DNA of 64,000 bases from Microbacterium rhizosphaerae (GTDB lineage Bacteria; Actinomycetota; Actinomycetes; Actinomycetales; Microbacteriaceae). The notes below the pieces were generated by a model. It made no database searches. It worked only from the letters and a program-made list of their open reading frames with translations, and was not told where the DNA came from. Both the position numbers and the translations under genes were made by a program. Position 1 is the stretch's first letter; each line of letters starts with the position of its first letter. This document shows, piece after piece, positions 1 to 8,351 of this stretch. Where the stretch lies: the NCBI RefSeq assembly GCF_034120055.1, contig NZ_CP139368.1:1922001-1986000 (forward strand), in the 5' to 3' direction.

Positions 1-1094
1 GCTGCGAGCCACTGCACGGCGTCCACCGGCGGCTGCGTGGCACCGCCAGGATGAATCTCGAGGTGCAGGTGGGTTCCTGTTGAACGCCCTGCCGAGCCGA
101 CGTCGGCGATGTGCTGGCCCGCGACGACCGTATTGCCCACGGCAACGTGGATGCCCATATCCCACATATGTGCATAGAAGGAAGCGACGGGTTGCCCATC
201 GACTGTGTGCTCGATGATGATCAGATTGCCGTAACCCCCGCGCGGACCGGCGAACGCGACGACGCCGTCAGCGATGGCGAGAATCGGCGTTCCTCCGGCG
301 GCGGCGAGGTCGCTGCCCTCATGGAACGTCCGCTTCCCGGTGAACGGGTCGGTCCTCCATCCGAATGGCGACGCGAAGGTGTAAGTGCCGTCGGGAAGTG
401 GGAACACGATGCGAGATGTCTCCGGCACATGAGGGTCGGCTGCGGACGGGGTGGGTGCACGGGTGAGTGCGCGCAGCACTTCTTCTGCGACCGGTTGATA
501 GTTCTGGTAGCGGTTCGGATGGGCGCTGACCTCGACAGCCTGCGCGGCGACGCCCGGATCGAGCGTCTGCCATCCGACGAAGTCCAGAAGCCCGCGCGGA
601 GATCCGTTGTTCGGCCCGCTCGGTCCGCCATAGAACGCTCGCGCCTGATAGCTGGGATCCATGAGATCGGCTACCCCGCCCCATCCTGCTGTGGGACGCA
701 TCTGGAAGATCCCGAGCGAGTCGTGGTCCGACCCGATGCCGTCGTTTGGGAACTCGACGGACGTGGGGTACGCCGACGGGTTCGCGAGCATCCGTAGCGT
801 CGACTCCGTCAGACCTGCCATGAGTGCAATGAGTACCCCGGTGGGTCCGACGCCGGCGGTGTGTGCGCCGACCGTGATGATCGTTGCTGCGTGCGTCAGC
901 TGCTGTCGGTCGATGGTGATGGACTGACCGTCGCGCGTGCGGGCGGTCAGCGAGTCGGGGATGGGCCCGACGCTGAGGTCCGCGAGGACCGTGCATGAGA
1001 CGGCCGAAGGGTTCATCAGCGTTGCGACGGCAAGCATTCCGAGCGACGGTATGGCGACCAGGAAGGCGAGCAGGATACCGGTAATCTTCGTCAT
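1..1094 (-). CDS. Bifunctional peptidoglycan hydrolase (lysozyme-like domain + M23 peptidase), 3' end outside window
   Basis: Open on the minus strand from ATG at 1094 to the window edge, at least 364 residues, no stop reached. Residues about 7-27 form a signal or anchor segment. Residues about 80-205 resemble the lysozyme-like transglycosylase domain of actinobacterial secretion systems: a Glu-Ser at 97-98 and the block DSLGIFQMRP at 125-134. Residues about 230-364 are a peptidase M23 domain with zinc ligands visible as His258/Asp262 (FHEGSD) and the HLH of THLHLEIHPGG (342-344). It starts 4 bases after the stop of the preceding membrane-protein gene, so it is the last visible gene of the element operon. 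By family, such proteins open the cell wall for a conjugation channel (VirB1-like); that role here is inferred from the operon. Confidence in the domains is high. Confidence 0.9.
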   Translation of the reverse strand, partial: MTKITGILLAFLVAIPSLGMLAVATLMNPSAVSCTVLADLSVGPIPDSLTARTRDGQSITIDRQQLTHAATIITVGAHTAGVGPTGVLIALMAGLTESTLRMLANPSAYPTSVEFPNDGIGSDHDSLGIFQMRPTAGWGGVADLMDPSYQARAFYGGPSGPNNGSPRGLLDFVGWQTLDPGVAAQAVEVSAHPNRYQNYQPVAEEVLRALTRAPTPSAADPHVPETSRIVFPLPDGTYTFASPFGWRTDPFTGKRTFHEGSDLAAAGGTPILAIADGVVAFAGPRGGYGNLIIIEHTVDGQPVASFYAHMWDMGIHVAVGNTVVAGQHIADVGSAGRSTGTHLHLEIHPGGATQPPVDAVQWLA

Positions 1095-1098
1095 GAGG

Positions 1099-1752
1099 TC
1101 ACTGAAGGGACGCGTCCAGGCGCGAGAACCGCAGCAGACGGCAACACGCCGTGCCCGGGCAGGCAATGAAGACCGTGAATGTCACCCGGGTTTCGGTTTC
1201 GGCAGGCTGATCGCCCCACGTGCCCGCGCGATGTCTTGTGCCGACGATCGTGTAGGCGGTCGCGCCCGGGGGCAGCTGCCCTGCTGCGGCCTGCGCCACC
1301 GCCGTCGTCCACGCATGCGGCACGCGGGCGGTGTCTATGGTGAGCCATTGCCGGGTGCCGTAGGTGCGGAGCTGCTCCCATTGTTCGATCGTGGGCAGGT
1401 AGGCACGGACGTCTGCGGCGAGCCCGTCGGCTTCTTCTGGATCTGCGGCGTCGACGATTGCCTGCTCCCACTCCGAGGTACTGGCCGGGCTCCGGGTGTC
1501 CCAGGTGAAGAGTGCCTGAGCCGCCTCGCGAGCGAACGCCTCAGGGTCATATGAGCGGGGGAGTGGCCGCGGGTTTCTGATGGGTGCGGCTGCGGGGGTC
1601 AGCGTCGCGGTGGGACGCGGATTCGTGGACTCATGCGCGGAGGCAGGCCCGCGGAGGAGGCCGTAGGCGCCGACACCGATCAGCAGAGCGAGGACGACCC
1701 CCGCCGCGATCGAGGTGATCAGCGCGGTCCGACGGCGGAATGGTGCGTGCAT
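1099..1752 (-). CDS. Single-pass membrane protein of the transfer operon, unknown function
   Basis: 217 residues: a short cytoplasmic start, one membrane segment at about residues 10-33 (ALITSIAAGVVLALLIGVGA), a Pro/Thr-rich linker, then an extracytoplasmic domain of about 150 residues with two close cysteines near the end (CPGTACC). This topology is shared by many small conjugation-channel subunits (VirB8-like), but I see no sequence signature that proves membership. Gene order supports a transfer role: it lies between the ParB-like gene (67-base gap) and the wall hydrolase (4-base gap). Function is not recognised. Confidence 0.75.
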   Translation of the reverse strand: MHAPFRRRTALITSIAAGVVLALLIGVGAYGLLRGPASAHESTNPRPTATLTPAAAPIRNPRPLPRSYDPEAFAREAAQALFTWDTRSPASTSEWEQAIVDAADPEEADGLAADVRAYLPTIEQWEQLRTYGTRQWLTIDTARVPHAWTTAVAQAAAGQLPPGATAYTIVGTRHRAGTWGDQPAETETRVTFTVFIACPGTACCRLLRFSRLDASLQ

Positions 1753-1818
1753 CTTGGATCCCGTCGGCTCGGTGGATGTAGTCGACGAGAAGGTACGCGT
1801 CGGGCGACCTGGCGAAGG

Positions 1819-2874
1819 TCAGCCGGCTCGACGAGCGTCGGCCGAGTCGACTCCTCGGAGGTCTCGAACACGGTCTGCGAAGGCGGCGGTCCCTTCGAGC
1901 GTGCGCTCGAACCGTTGCCACTCATCATTAGTGAGACCTGATGCGATGACCGACGGGTCGTATTTCTCCCACCAGCAGTCAAGGTCATCCCAGGTGAAGA
2001 CGAACCGCTTGAGTTCTGCGGAGGGGCGGTTGCCCGCGGTGCCGGTCTGGGACGAATCAGCTTTGGCGCGGCTCAGCGATTTGATGACGAATTGACGTGG
2101 CTCTTCACCCCACGCCGGCTCGTCCCCGTTTCGGATCCGGGCGGCGGCATCAGCGGCGGCAGCACGGTCCACTGCAGGTTGATCGGATGAGTTGGCGATC
2201 CCGTCCAGTTCGGAGAGGATTTGCACTCCGCTGATTCGACGAAATGCGGGCAGGACGGGCGCGCCGTTCTCAACGGCATCAAGCTCGGCTTGTGCCCGTT
2301 CGCGGATGGCGAGCGGAATGCCGTCATCTTCCGCGATGTCTTGCAGTCGGCCGATTCGTTCAAGCGTCGTGAACGACCGGCGTCCCGTGACCAGAAGGGC
2401 GGCTTGGGTGCGGGTGTCTCCGTCGTTCCTCTTGAGCGGTGCCGTTAGCGTAACGGCGCCGTTCGGGCCGTCGGTCTCGGCTGTCTCGCCGAAGCGGGAG
2501 GAGTGCTGCCGGCGTGCGGCATCCTCCGCGAGAAGCGACTTGCACTCACGATAAAGAGCGGCTGCTTCGGTCGGCGAGAGTGGTTTGTGAAGCGCGTTCT
2601 CGTCCTGTTCGGCAAGAAGCTGGGTCAAGCGATCCGAAACGCCCGCGCGCACCCAGACATTGATCTTCCGTACGCCGAGCTGCCGGAGCGCGGCAAGGCG
2701 CCGGGCGCCGCACACGAGCACCCCTTCGGGTGTGACGGTGATCGGCTGCAGCAGGCCCTGGCGGTCGATCGACTCTGCGAGAGCATCGATATCGCCCAGG
2801 TCGGCGCGATGCCTCGATCCGACGCGAATGGAGTCGATCGACCGCTCGAGCTCGATGTGCCCTTGCTGCTTCAT
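1819..2874 (-). CDS. ParB-like nuclease-domain protein
   Basis: 351 residues. Residues about 10-90 have the ParB N-terminal fold: IDSIRVGSRHR, then DIDALAESIDRQGLLQPITV, then VCGARRLAALRQLG, which matches the GERR-type box of ParB/Srx proteins. A helical region follows (about 95-200). The C-terminal third is not recognised. The ATG overlaps the stop of the gene upstream (ATGA at 2871-2874), so the two are translationally coupled. ParB-family proteins bind centromere-like sites or act as element regulators. No ParA is next to it, so a regulatory or plasmid-specific role is as likely as partition. Family confidence is high, exact role open. Confidence 0.85.
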   Translation of the reverse strand: MKQQGHIELERSIDSIRVGSRHRADLGDIDALAESIDRQGLLQPITVTPEGVLVCGARRLAALRQLGVRKINVWVRAGVSDRLTQLLAEQDENALHKPLSPTEAAALYRECKSLLAEDAARRQHSSRFGETAETDGPNGAVTLTAPLKRNDGDTRTQAALLVTGRRSFTTLERIGRLQDIAEDDGIPLAIRERAQAELDAVENGAPVLPAFRRISGVQILSELDGIANSSDQPAVDRAAAADAAARIRNGDEPAWGEEPRQFVIKSLSRAKADSSQTGTAGNRPSAELKRFVFTWDDLDCWWEKYDPSVIASGLTNDEWQRFERTLEGTAAFADRVRDLRGVDSADARRAG

Positions 2875-3689
2875 GATCGTCGGCAGGGCACATTCTCGAG
2901 GAGGCCGGTCAACAGTCGATCATCGTGGAGGAGCGTCTCCAACGATTCGCCCACGAGGAGGCGTAGAAGGATGCCTCGCCCCGCTGAGGTGTGCTCTTGA
3001 GCAGGATCAGGGCAACCGAGCAGCGCGCGAAGCATCGCGCGCCAAGAGCTCTGGGGAACATCGAGCAAGACACGCGCAGTGTAGTCGCGTCGGAGCTGCT
3101 CGAACGCCGAGATGCGGGATGCGACGTCGGCGAGTCGCGCACACACGTACTCGACGCCGGCCCGAGCGGTATCGGCGGGCCACCCGACGAGCGCAAAGAG
3201 AGCAATCGCATCTTCCATCGCAGACTCGACGGCTCTGGCGCCCGCGCACTCTTCTTGGTCCGGAGGCAGGACCCGGAGTGCGGGGTGGTAGTCCACGAGG
3301 GCGTTCTCCCGGTCGCTGAAGCGTTCCGCGTCGTGGAAGGCCGAATACCGAGGACGGCGCGCCTGCTGCACGGAACACATCAGCCCGCGGGCGCGCTCCT
3401 CGGCAATGCACGTCACTTGCACGGCGCGGGTTACGATGGCCCACGGGTCATCGGCATGGCGGGTTGAAGCGGCACGCATGGCATCGAATGCGGCAGTCGC
3501 CGCCTCCCAGGGATCCAGCCCATGTTTGCGAGCAAGTGCTGCATAGCGCCGCGCTGCATAGCTCATGAGCTCCGCGACTTCCGCGTCGCTGCGCCATGAA
3601 CTCTCGCCGTCGGCCATCCGGGCCAGGATGGCACGGAGGCCCTCCGAGCTCTTGTACGAAGGGTTCCGACCGTGGATCGTTTCTCGCAT
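2871..3689 (-). CDS. Hypothetical protein of the element operon
   Basis: 272 residues from ATG at 3689, chosen because a strong Shine-Dalgarno (GGGAGG) sits 7 bases before it; the reading frame stays open to another ATG at 3767, which has no such site. The protein is helical and Arg/Ala-rich with no membrane segment or motif I can name. Its stop overlaps the start of the ParB-like gene by four bases, which ties the two together. Probably a DNA-associated accessory protein, by context only. Confidence 0.7.
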   Translation of the reverse strand: MRETIHGRNPSYKSSEGLRAILARMADGESSWRSDAEVAELMSYAARRYAALARKHGLDPWEAATAAFDAMRAASTRHADDPWAIVTRAVQVTCIAEERARGLMCSVQQARRPRYSAFHDAERFSDRENALVDYHPALRVLPPDQEECAGARAVESAMEDAIALFALVGWPADTARAGVEYVCARLADVASRISAFEQLRRDYTARVLLDVPQSSWRAMLRALLGCPDPAQEHTSAGRGILLRLLVGESLETLLHDDRLLTGLLENVPCRRS

Positions 3690-3770
3690 CGCTGCACCTC
3701 CCGCAGGGAAGGTGCGCACCGTGTCCTTCGCATTCGAGCCGGCCCTGGAATCAGCGCTGCCTGACATCGG

Positions 3771-4151
3771 TCACCGCCGCGATATCGACTCGCGGGCCTG
3801 GTTTGGTCGCCGCCGCCCGAAAGCGGACAGCGGCGGGAGCGACGAGCTCCGATCCCGGATTGCGCGGCGCGAGACTTCGACGGGATGCCGCACACGGCGA
3901 GCCAGCTCGGCCTCGAAGTCGATGCCCCGGCCCGCCATAAGTCCGGTTCCCGACTCGAGCAGGTCGGAGACACGGACCCAAGTCACCCGGTGTTCTGCAG
4001 CGGTGGGGTGCTCGGGCACAGTATGCCCACCACTGGCGGCGGTGACCTCGTGTGCAACGTGTCCAGAGTGTGGATCTGCGGGTTCGGTGAGTTCATTGAT
4101 CGGGCTCGACAGAACCGGGTCGGACCAGTCCGCTCCGTGGGTGGCATCCAT
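3771..4151 (-). CDS. Small hypothetical protein
   Basis: 126 residues. ATG at 4151 follows GAGAGGA with a spacing of about 8 bases. The N-terminal half is acidic and probably disordered; the C-terminal half is basic (ARRVRHPVEVSRR, then FGRRRPNQARES), as in small nucleic-acid-associated proteins. It lies 3 bases after the DUF2637 gene and 81 bases before the next gene, in the same operon. No family recognised. Confidence 0.55.
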   Translation of the reverse strand: MDATHGADWSDPVLSSPINELTEPADPHSGHVAHEVTAASGGHTVPEHPTAAEHRVTWVRVSDLLESGTGLMAGRGIDFEAELARRVRHPVEVSRRAIRDRSSSLPPLSAFGRRRPNQARESISRR

Positions 4152-4154
4152 TGC

Positions 4155-4796
4155 TCATGTCCTCTCCGTGAGTTCACGCTGCGGTTCCGAAACAGACACG
4201 CGGTCCCTCAGCCAGCGCCCGACCGTAGAGGGGTGAACGCCGAGTCGTTGCGCGATGGCGCGGTTCGACCAGCCGGATGCGCTCAGTTCTGCGGCACCGG
4301 CGGGGCCGACTTTCATAGCGGCGGTGTGCTCTTCGGCCGTGACGACGTCGAAGCGCATGTCTGGCTCCGACACACGTTCTGGGGTGGCCGACGTCGAGGC
4401 ATGGCGGGCGAGCACCGACGTGAGGTGGGTGATGGCGAGCAATACCAGTGGAGGGACGGCGGCCACCGCGGCGGCAACCACGACGGGTACCTCTGAAGTC
4501 GCCATCACTACCGCGTGCAGCGCATTTCCCGTGACGGAGATCAGAGCTCCCGCGAAGAGCAGCACCCACGGGTACCAGGCTCCGCGGGAACCTCCCAGCA
4601 CAACGACCGCGACCGTCGCGACAACGATGATGCCGTCGACGATCAGCGGCCACGCCCAAGCCTCCTCTGCGCCGAGGCCGGACCGTCGCGCCAGGTCCGC
4701 GAGCGACGTGAAGGACAACCAGAAGGCTCCCGCCGCGATGAAGACGGTCCCCACCACCGCCGTCATCATGGCGAGTTGGATACCGCTGCGTCTCAT
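4155..4796 (-). CDS. DUF2637 membrane protein with C-terminal helix-turn-helix
   Basis: 213 residues from ATG at 4796, whose ATGA overlaps the primase-polymerase stop; an earlier in-frame ATG at 4901 would overlap that gene by more than 100 bases and is unlikely. Four membrane segments fill residues about 5-125, as in DUF2637 proteins of actinobacterial integrative elements and plasmids. The last about 50 residues form a helix-turn-helix (GWSNRAIAQRLGVHPSTVGR), the usual C-terminal part of this family. It has been linked to element transfer or replication regulation, but its biochemical role is unknown. Confidence 0.85.
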   Translation of the reverse strand: MRRSGIQLAMMTAVVGTVFIAAGAFWLSFTSLADLARRSGLGAEEAWAWPLIVDGIIVVATVAVVVLGGSRGAWYPWVLLFAGALISVTGNALHAVVMATSEVPVVVAAAVAAVPPLVLLAITHLTSVLARHASTSATPERVSEPDMRFDVVTAEEHTAAMKVGPAGAAELSASGWSNRAIAQRLGVHPSTVGRWLRDRVSVSEPQRELTERT

Positions 4797-5692
4797 TCGC
4801 CCCATGGCATTCTCCGCATATCCCGGTCCGAGGCGGGGTGCGTCCACGGACTGAATGAGCGGATACTCACTCCACCGGTCCCGCCCGAGGTGTGCCTGCA
4901 CGCTGAGTAAACCGTGCGTTCGATTTCACGCTCGCCGAGACCGATTCGGGCGGCCGCGGGCCCGAGAACGTCGATGATGGCGTCCGCCCGAACTCCCACC
5001 TCGCTGAGGCGACAAGCAGCCCAGAACAGACCGTGGTTGCGCTCGCCTTCGCGAAGTCGTCCGATCCAGTGAGCGAGCAGTTCGCCGCTGGGGGCGCCGG
5101 AAGAATCGCGTGGGGCGGGGGTGGGACGAGGGTCCACAAACTCTCGCAGCGCTCGCGCGTCGATCGGCCGCGTCTGAGCGGCCGATAGTGAGAAGAGCCG
5201 GTAGGCGGCGACTCCGTTCGATTCGACAGCGACGGACGGAGGCACGACAACGTAGCCCCCGGCTCCGCGGAAGTCGATGTGAGCGCTCGCGGCTTGCCAG
5301 CATCGCTGAGGAGCGTGTGCCGTGGCGGGGAAGTAGATATGCATGCCGCCGGACGGCGTGCGAACACGCGCGATCTCCCCGTCGAGCAGTCCGGCGTTCA
5401 CCGCGCGGTGGAACGCCGCGAAGCCCGTGCCGTCGCGCTTCACGTCGATGTCGACCACATCGATGCCCGACCGTGGGCCGGTTGGCATTCCGATGTTCGC
5501 TTGAGGCCATCGTTGCCACCAGGCAGATATCGCCTCCGCGTCGAGGCAGGCGTCAAGATGGCCGGAGTGTGTGAGCGGTCGTTTGCCTCCCGGTTGGCAG
5601 GGGAAAACCGGCAGCCCTGCGGCAGCGAACTGCGGCGCCGCATCGCGCGTGCTCAGCCGGGGAACAGCGAGTAGAACGTCGGCGAGGCTCAC
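4793..5692 (-). CDS. Bifunctional DNA primase/polymerase (Prim-Pol)
   Basis: 299 residues from GTG at 5692, which overlaps the upstream stop as GTGA. Residues about 15-200 are a Prim-Pol domain: substrate pocket (FPCQPGGKRPL), the metal-binding DIDVK, the SGGMHIYF strand with its conserved His, and the VVPPS loop. The enzyme makes primers and short DNA stretches for plasmid or element replication. It is embedded by four-base overlaps between the ArdC-like gene and DUF2637, the gene order of many actinobacterial mobile elements. No helicase domain is fused, so it should need a partner. Confidence 0.92.
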   Translation of the reverse strand: MSLADVLLAVPRLSTRDAAPQFAAAGLPVFPCQPGGKRPLTHSGHLDACLDAEAISAWWQRWPQANIGMPTGPRSGIDVVDIDVKRDGTGFAAFHRAVNAGLLDGEIARVRTPSGGMHIYFPATAHAPQRCWQAASAHIDFRGAGGYVVVPPSVAVESNGVAAYRLFSLSAAQTRPIDARALREFVDPRPTPAPRDSSGAPSGELLAHWIGRLREGERNHGLFWAACRLSEVGVRADAIIDVLGPAAARIGLGEREIERTVYSACRHTSGGTGGVSIRSFSPWTHPASDRDMRRMPWGE

Positions 5693-6747
5693 GAGAGTCC
5701 CCGGCCCTGCTGGATAACACGGTGCGCATCGATCCACGATGCTGCGACATGCGGGGATCCTGTGACGGGCGCGGAACGATCAAGTCCCGGCGGGTCGCCC
5801 GCGCTGACTTGTTCGGTCGGAAGCGCGTCCAGAATGGCGACGGCCGCACGCCGCACGCGCTCGCCAGTCTGCTGCACCATCGCTACGGCGTCGGAGCCGG
5901 GGACGGCGGACGCCCATCCCGCGACGTACGGCACTGTGTAGTCCCGGGTATCCATTCCGTGCGCCGCGGCGACGATGAGCGCCACGGATTCGGCCTCCAC
6001 CTCACCGATGCCGCGATGCGCGAGGGCTTCGTGGTCGGGGCCATGCAGCCTGATGTGGCCGAGCTCATGCGCCAGTGTCTTCACCCTGGCGGACTCATCC
6101 ATATCTTCTCGGACCGCCACGTGACGTCGCGCGAAGTCGGTTTGGCCATTCGCGCCACCCAAGGACGCGGCGGACGGCGCGAGTGTCAGGCTGAAGCCCT
6201 CGCGATCGATGAGGCTCGCGATCCCCTCCCACAGGCCCTCAGGCGCAGCGCCCTGAAGGAGCTGGGGTCGCGGGAGTTCGGCGATTGGCGGTCCATCGGT
6301 CTGTGATACGTCCCACACGTACGCGGGCCGGGTGCCGACCACGCCTGACCGTACAACCTCGCCTGGGCGGGGCCGTTCGCGCGCGTCGAGCCGGCGCCAT
6401 GACGCGGTATCCAGCGGAGTAGATGACGCGAAGCGAGCCGTCCTTGGAGCGAAGATCATGTAGCCGTGCTGGCCTGCTCGTACGGTCCGCCCCAGCTTGT
6501 GCCACTGCTGGAAGCCCGCTACATGTGTCGGCATCGGGTCGGGGACCGTGCCGGCTTCGAATGCGGCGCTGTGCTGCGCCCAGATGAGCAGAGTGTTGTT
6601 GAACGACCGCGAGCGGAAGTGAGCCGTGAACTCGAGCGCCCGTTTCCAATCATCACTCGCGATCAGGGCTTCGACAGAGCGGACGAGTCGCTCATGCAGC
6701 TCACGCAGTTTCGCCTCTGAATCGGACCTAATCATCTGGTCGGACAC
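5689..6747 (-). CDS. ArdC-like protein with ImmA/IrrE-type (M78) metallopeptidase domain
   Basis: 352 residues from GTG at 6747, chosen because GGAAGG lies 8 bases before it; ATGs further upstream (6861, 6810) lack such a site. The N-terminal part (about 1-120) looks like the ArdC ssDNA-binding domain: FRSRSFNNTLLIWAQ, then TVRAGQHGYMIFAP. The C-terminal part holds a zinc peptidase signature HELGHIRLHG and a downstream Glu-rich helix (GEVEAESVAL). ArdC proteins protect incoming single-stranded plasmid DNA from restriction during conjugation. As first gene of the operon it fits an early-entry role. The domain call is firm, the anti-restriction activity is inferred. Confidence 0.88.
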   Translation of the reverse strand: MSDQMIRSDSEAKLRELHERLVRSVEALIASDDWKRALEFTAHFRSRSFNNTLLIWAQHSAAFEAGTVPDPMPTHVAGFQQWHKLGRTVRAGQHGYMIFAPRTARFASSTPLDTASWRRLDARERPRPGEVVRSGVVGTRPAYVWDVSQTDGPPIAELPRPQLLQGAAPEGLWEGIASLIDREGFSLTLAPSAASLGGANGQTDFARRHVAVREDMDESARVKTLAHELGHIRLHGPDHEALAHRGIGEVEAESVALIVAAAHGMDTRDYTVPYVAGWASAVPGSDAVAMVQQTGERVRRAAVAILDALPTEQVSAGDPPGLDRSAPVTGSPHVAASWIDAHRVIQQGRGLS

Positions 6748-7069
6748 AACGTTCACCTTCCTGAGTGGCCGCGCCGCGACGTGCGCGTTCGTGACACTTA
6801 GGTGCTCCATGGGGAGCTGATGAGGCGCATCGCGAGACCGCACCGCCGATTGCGGGGTCATCAGAACGCGACGTGCAAGACTCAGCGCGGGACGCTAGTC
6901 GGGCGCGCCTTGGTCGACCGCGACGGTCGACGAACTGCTTGGCTGAGGTTGTGCCGCTCCGCTCTTCACCTCCTCGCTTGAGCGTGATTGCGTACTTAGA
7001 ACATGATACTCTTGCGTGTGCGCGAATAGACAAGAGATTTGTGAGCTTCAGCGGCGATAATCTGTCAAC
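6748..7069. promoter_or_regulatory. Divergent intergenic region between the element operon and the XRE operon
   Basis: About 320 bases separate the GTG of the ArdC-like gene (minus) from the start of the XRE regulator (plus), so promoters of both operons must lie here. It is locally AT-richer around 6985-7060 (for example GATACT at 7005-7010), but I find no clean -35/-10 pair with 16-18 base spacing, and I assign no operator. The XRE protein next door is the obvious candidate to bind here. Confidence 0.5.
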
Positions 7070-7744
7070 GTGGGGAGACGCTCGCTCGGTGAGGCCGGTG
7101 CCTGGTCAATGGACCTGGTCCGAGCAGTGGCGACACTTCGCGATGCTGCGGGCATGACCAACCAGGAGCTCATTGAGCGCACCGGTATGTCGTCCAGCTA
7201 CTACTACGCGCGGATGCGAGGCAGTGCTCCGTTTGATGCGAATGACATTGAGAACCTGGCTCTCGCGCTTGGGACACACCCACACGAGATCTCTCGTGTC
7301 GCCGCGTCTCTCAGCCCAGACGATGACATTGAGCCCATCGTGGAAACGCGCCCCTGCGAGCTCGGTCGCCGACTTACTGCCATCGCCCACGCGCCTCGCG
7401 TTGATGGAACCGCGTTCGACGCCGATGGGCTGATCGTGAAGCTCGCGGAGCGGGGAATCTCCCTGGATGTCGCGGACTGGTCAGCCCTTCTCGACGGGAC
7501 CGCCGGTCCTTCCGTTCGAGCTCGGTTGCTCGAGGCCGTCTGCGACTACGCCGGAATCCCTGCGGCATACCTTCTGGACCTCGATGACGGCGGTGCCGCC
7601 GAGGTGGCCGAGGCTAACCTCGAATTCCGCGAGGCGCTGCGGAGCTCAGGAGCGGATTCGATGTCCGCCCGCGCCGTCGGCGAGGTTTCTCCGGCGGCTC
7701 TTCGCGCAATCGCGCAGACTCTTCGATCGATCTCTGCGCGGTGA
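7070..7744 (+). CDS. XRE-family transcriptional regulator
   Basis: 224 residues. A Cro/C1 helix-turn-helix lies at about residues 15-75 (TNQELIERTGMSSSYYYARM, then NDIENLALALGTHP). A second, related-looking region at about 130-180 (VADWSALLDGTAGPSVRARL followed by CDYAGIPAAYLLDLDD) looks like a degenerate second XRE-like unit. It is first in an operon with an ImmA/IrrE peptidase, a classic pair in which the peptidase cleaves the repressor. Start could be GTG 7070 or ATG 7109; neither has a convincing ribosome site. Confidence 0.88.
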   Translation: MGRRSLGEAGAWSMDLVRAVATLRDAAGMTNQELIERTGMSSSYYYARMRGSAPFDANDIENLALALGTHPHEISRVAASLSPDDDIEPIVETRPCELGRRLTAIAHAPRVDGTAFDADGLIVKLAERGISLDVADWSALLDGTAGPSVRARLLEAVCDYAGIPAAYLLDLDDGGAAEVAEANLEFREALRSSGADSMSARAVGEVSPAALRAIAQTLRSISAR

Positions 7745-7835
7745 GACAGACGCTCCCGCTCGACTGCGCAGGCGCGTAGAGTGGAGGGAAGTCGAGCGAT
7801 CGCATCGCAGGCGGTGCGGTCAGAGGTGAACTGCC

Positions 7836-8351
7836 ATGACCTACACCGCGTCTCGCAACCAGCGTGAGCTCCGCAGCCGTGCAGAGACTCAGCTCGAACG
7901 CCTGAAGCTTCCCTCGGACCCCGAGCTCACCGATATCGTGCGCCAAGTCGCGCTCGCGAGCGGTAAGCGGATCGACGTCGAGCCAGTGGGCGACAAGGAC
8001 TGGGAGAACATCACGGGGCTGGTGTTGCTGACGTCCGACTCCGCCAAGATCCTGGTCCGGAAGTCAGACCCGCGGTGGTACCAGTTCCACACTGTGCTGC
8101 ACGAGTTGTCCCACGTGGCGTTCGGGCACACCGGCTGCGCGACGCTTCCGGTATTGCACCCTGGGCAGCAGCATGTTCGTGCGGGGCAAACGGTACTCGC
8201 GCGGGGGATCGTGACGCCCGACTTCGAGGCCGACCTCGACTTCAGCGATTCTGGCCTCGTGATGGAAGCGGAGGCGGAGAAGCTGTCGCAGATGCTGTCA
8301 CGGCTGGTGCTGCGCCCGCGTCACGGACGCGACGAGGCGGTGTTCGGCTGA
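7836..8351 (+). CDS. ImmA/IrrE family metallopeptidase
   Basis: 171 residues, ATG preceded by GAGGTG at 7 bases. Contains the zinc peptidase motif HELSHVAFGH at about residues 88-97 and a downstream helix with Glu residues (VMEAEAEKLSQML) that supplies the third ligand. In ICEBs1 and related elements ImmA cleaves the ImmR repressor to induce excision; here the XRE protein just upstream is the likely target. Its stop overlaps the ATG of the next gene by one base (TGATG). Confidence 0.9.
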   Translation: MTYTASRNQRELRSRAETQLERLKLPSDPELTDIVRQVALASGKRIDVEPVGDKDWENITGLVLLTSDSAKILVRKSDPRWYQFHTVLHELSHVAFGHTGCATLPVLHPGQQHVRAGQTVLARGIVTPDFEADLDFSDSGLVMEAEAEKLSQMLSRLVLRPRHGRDEAVFG

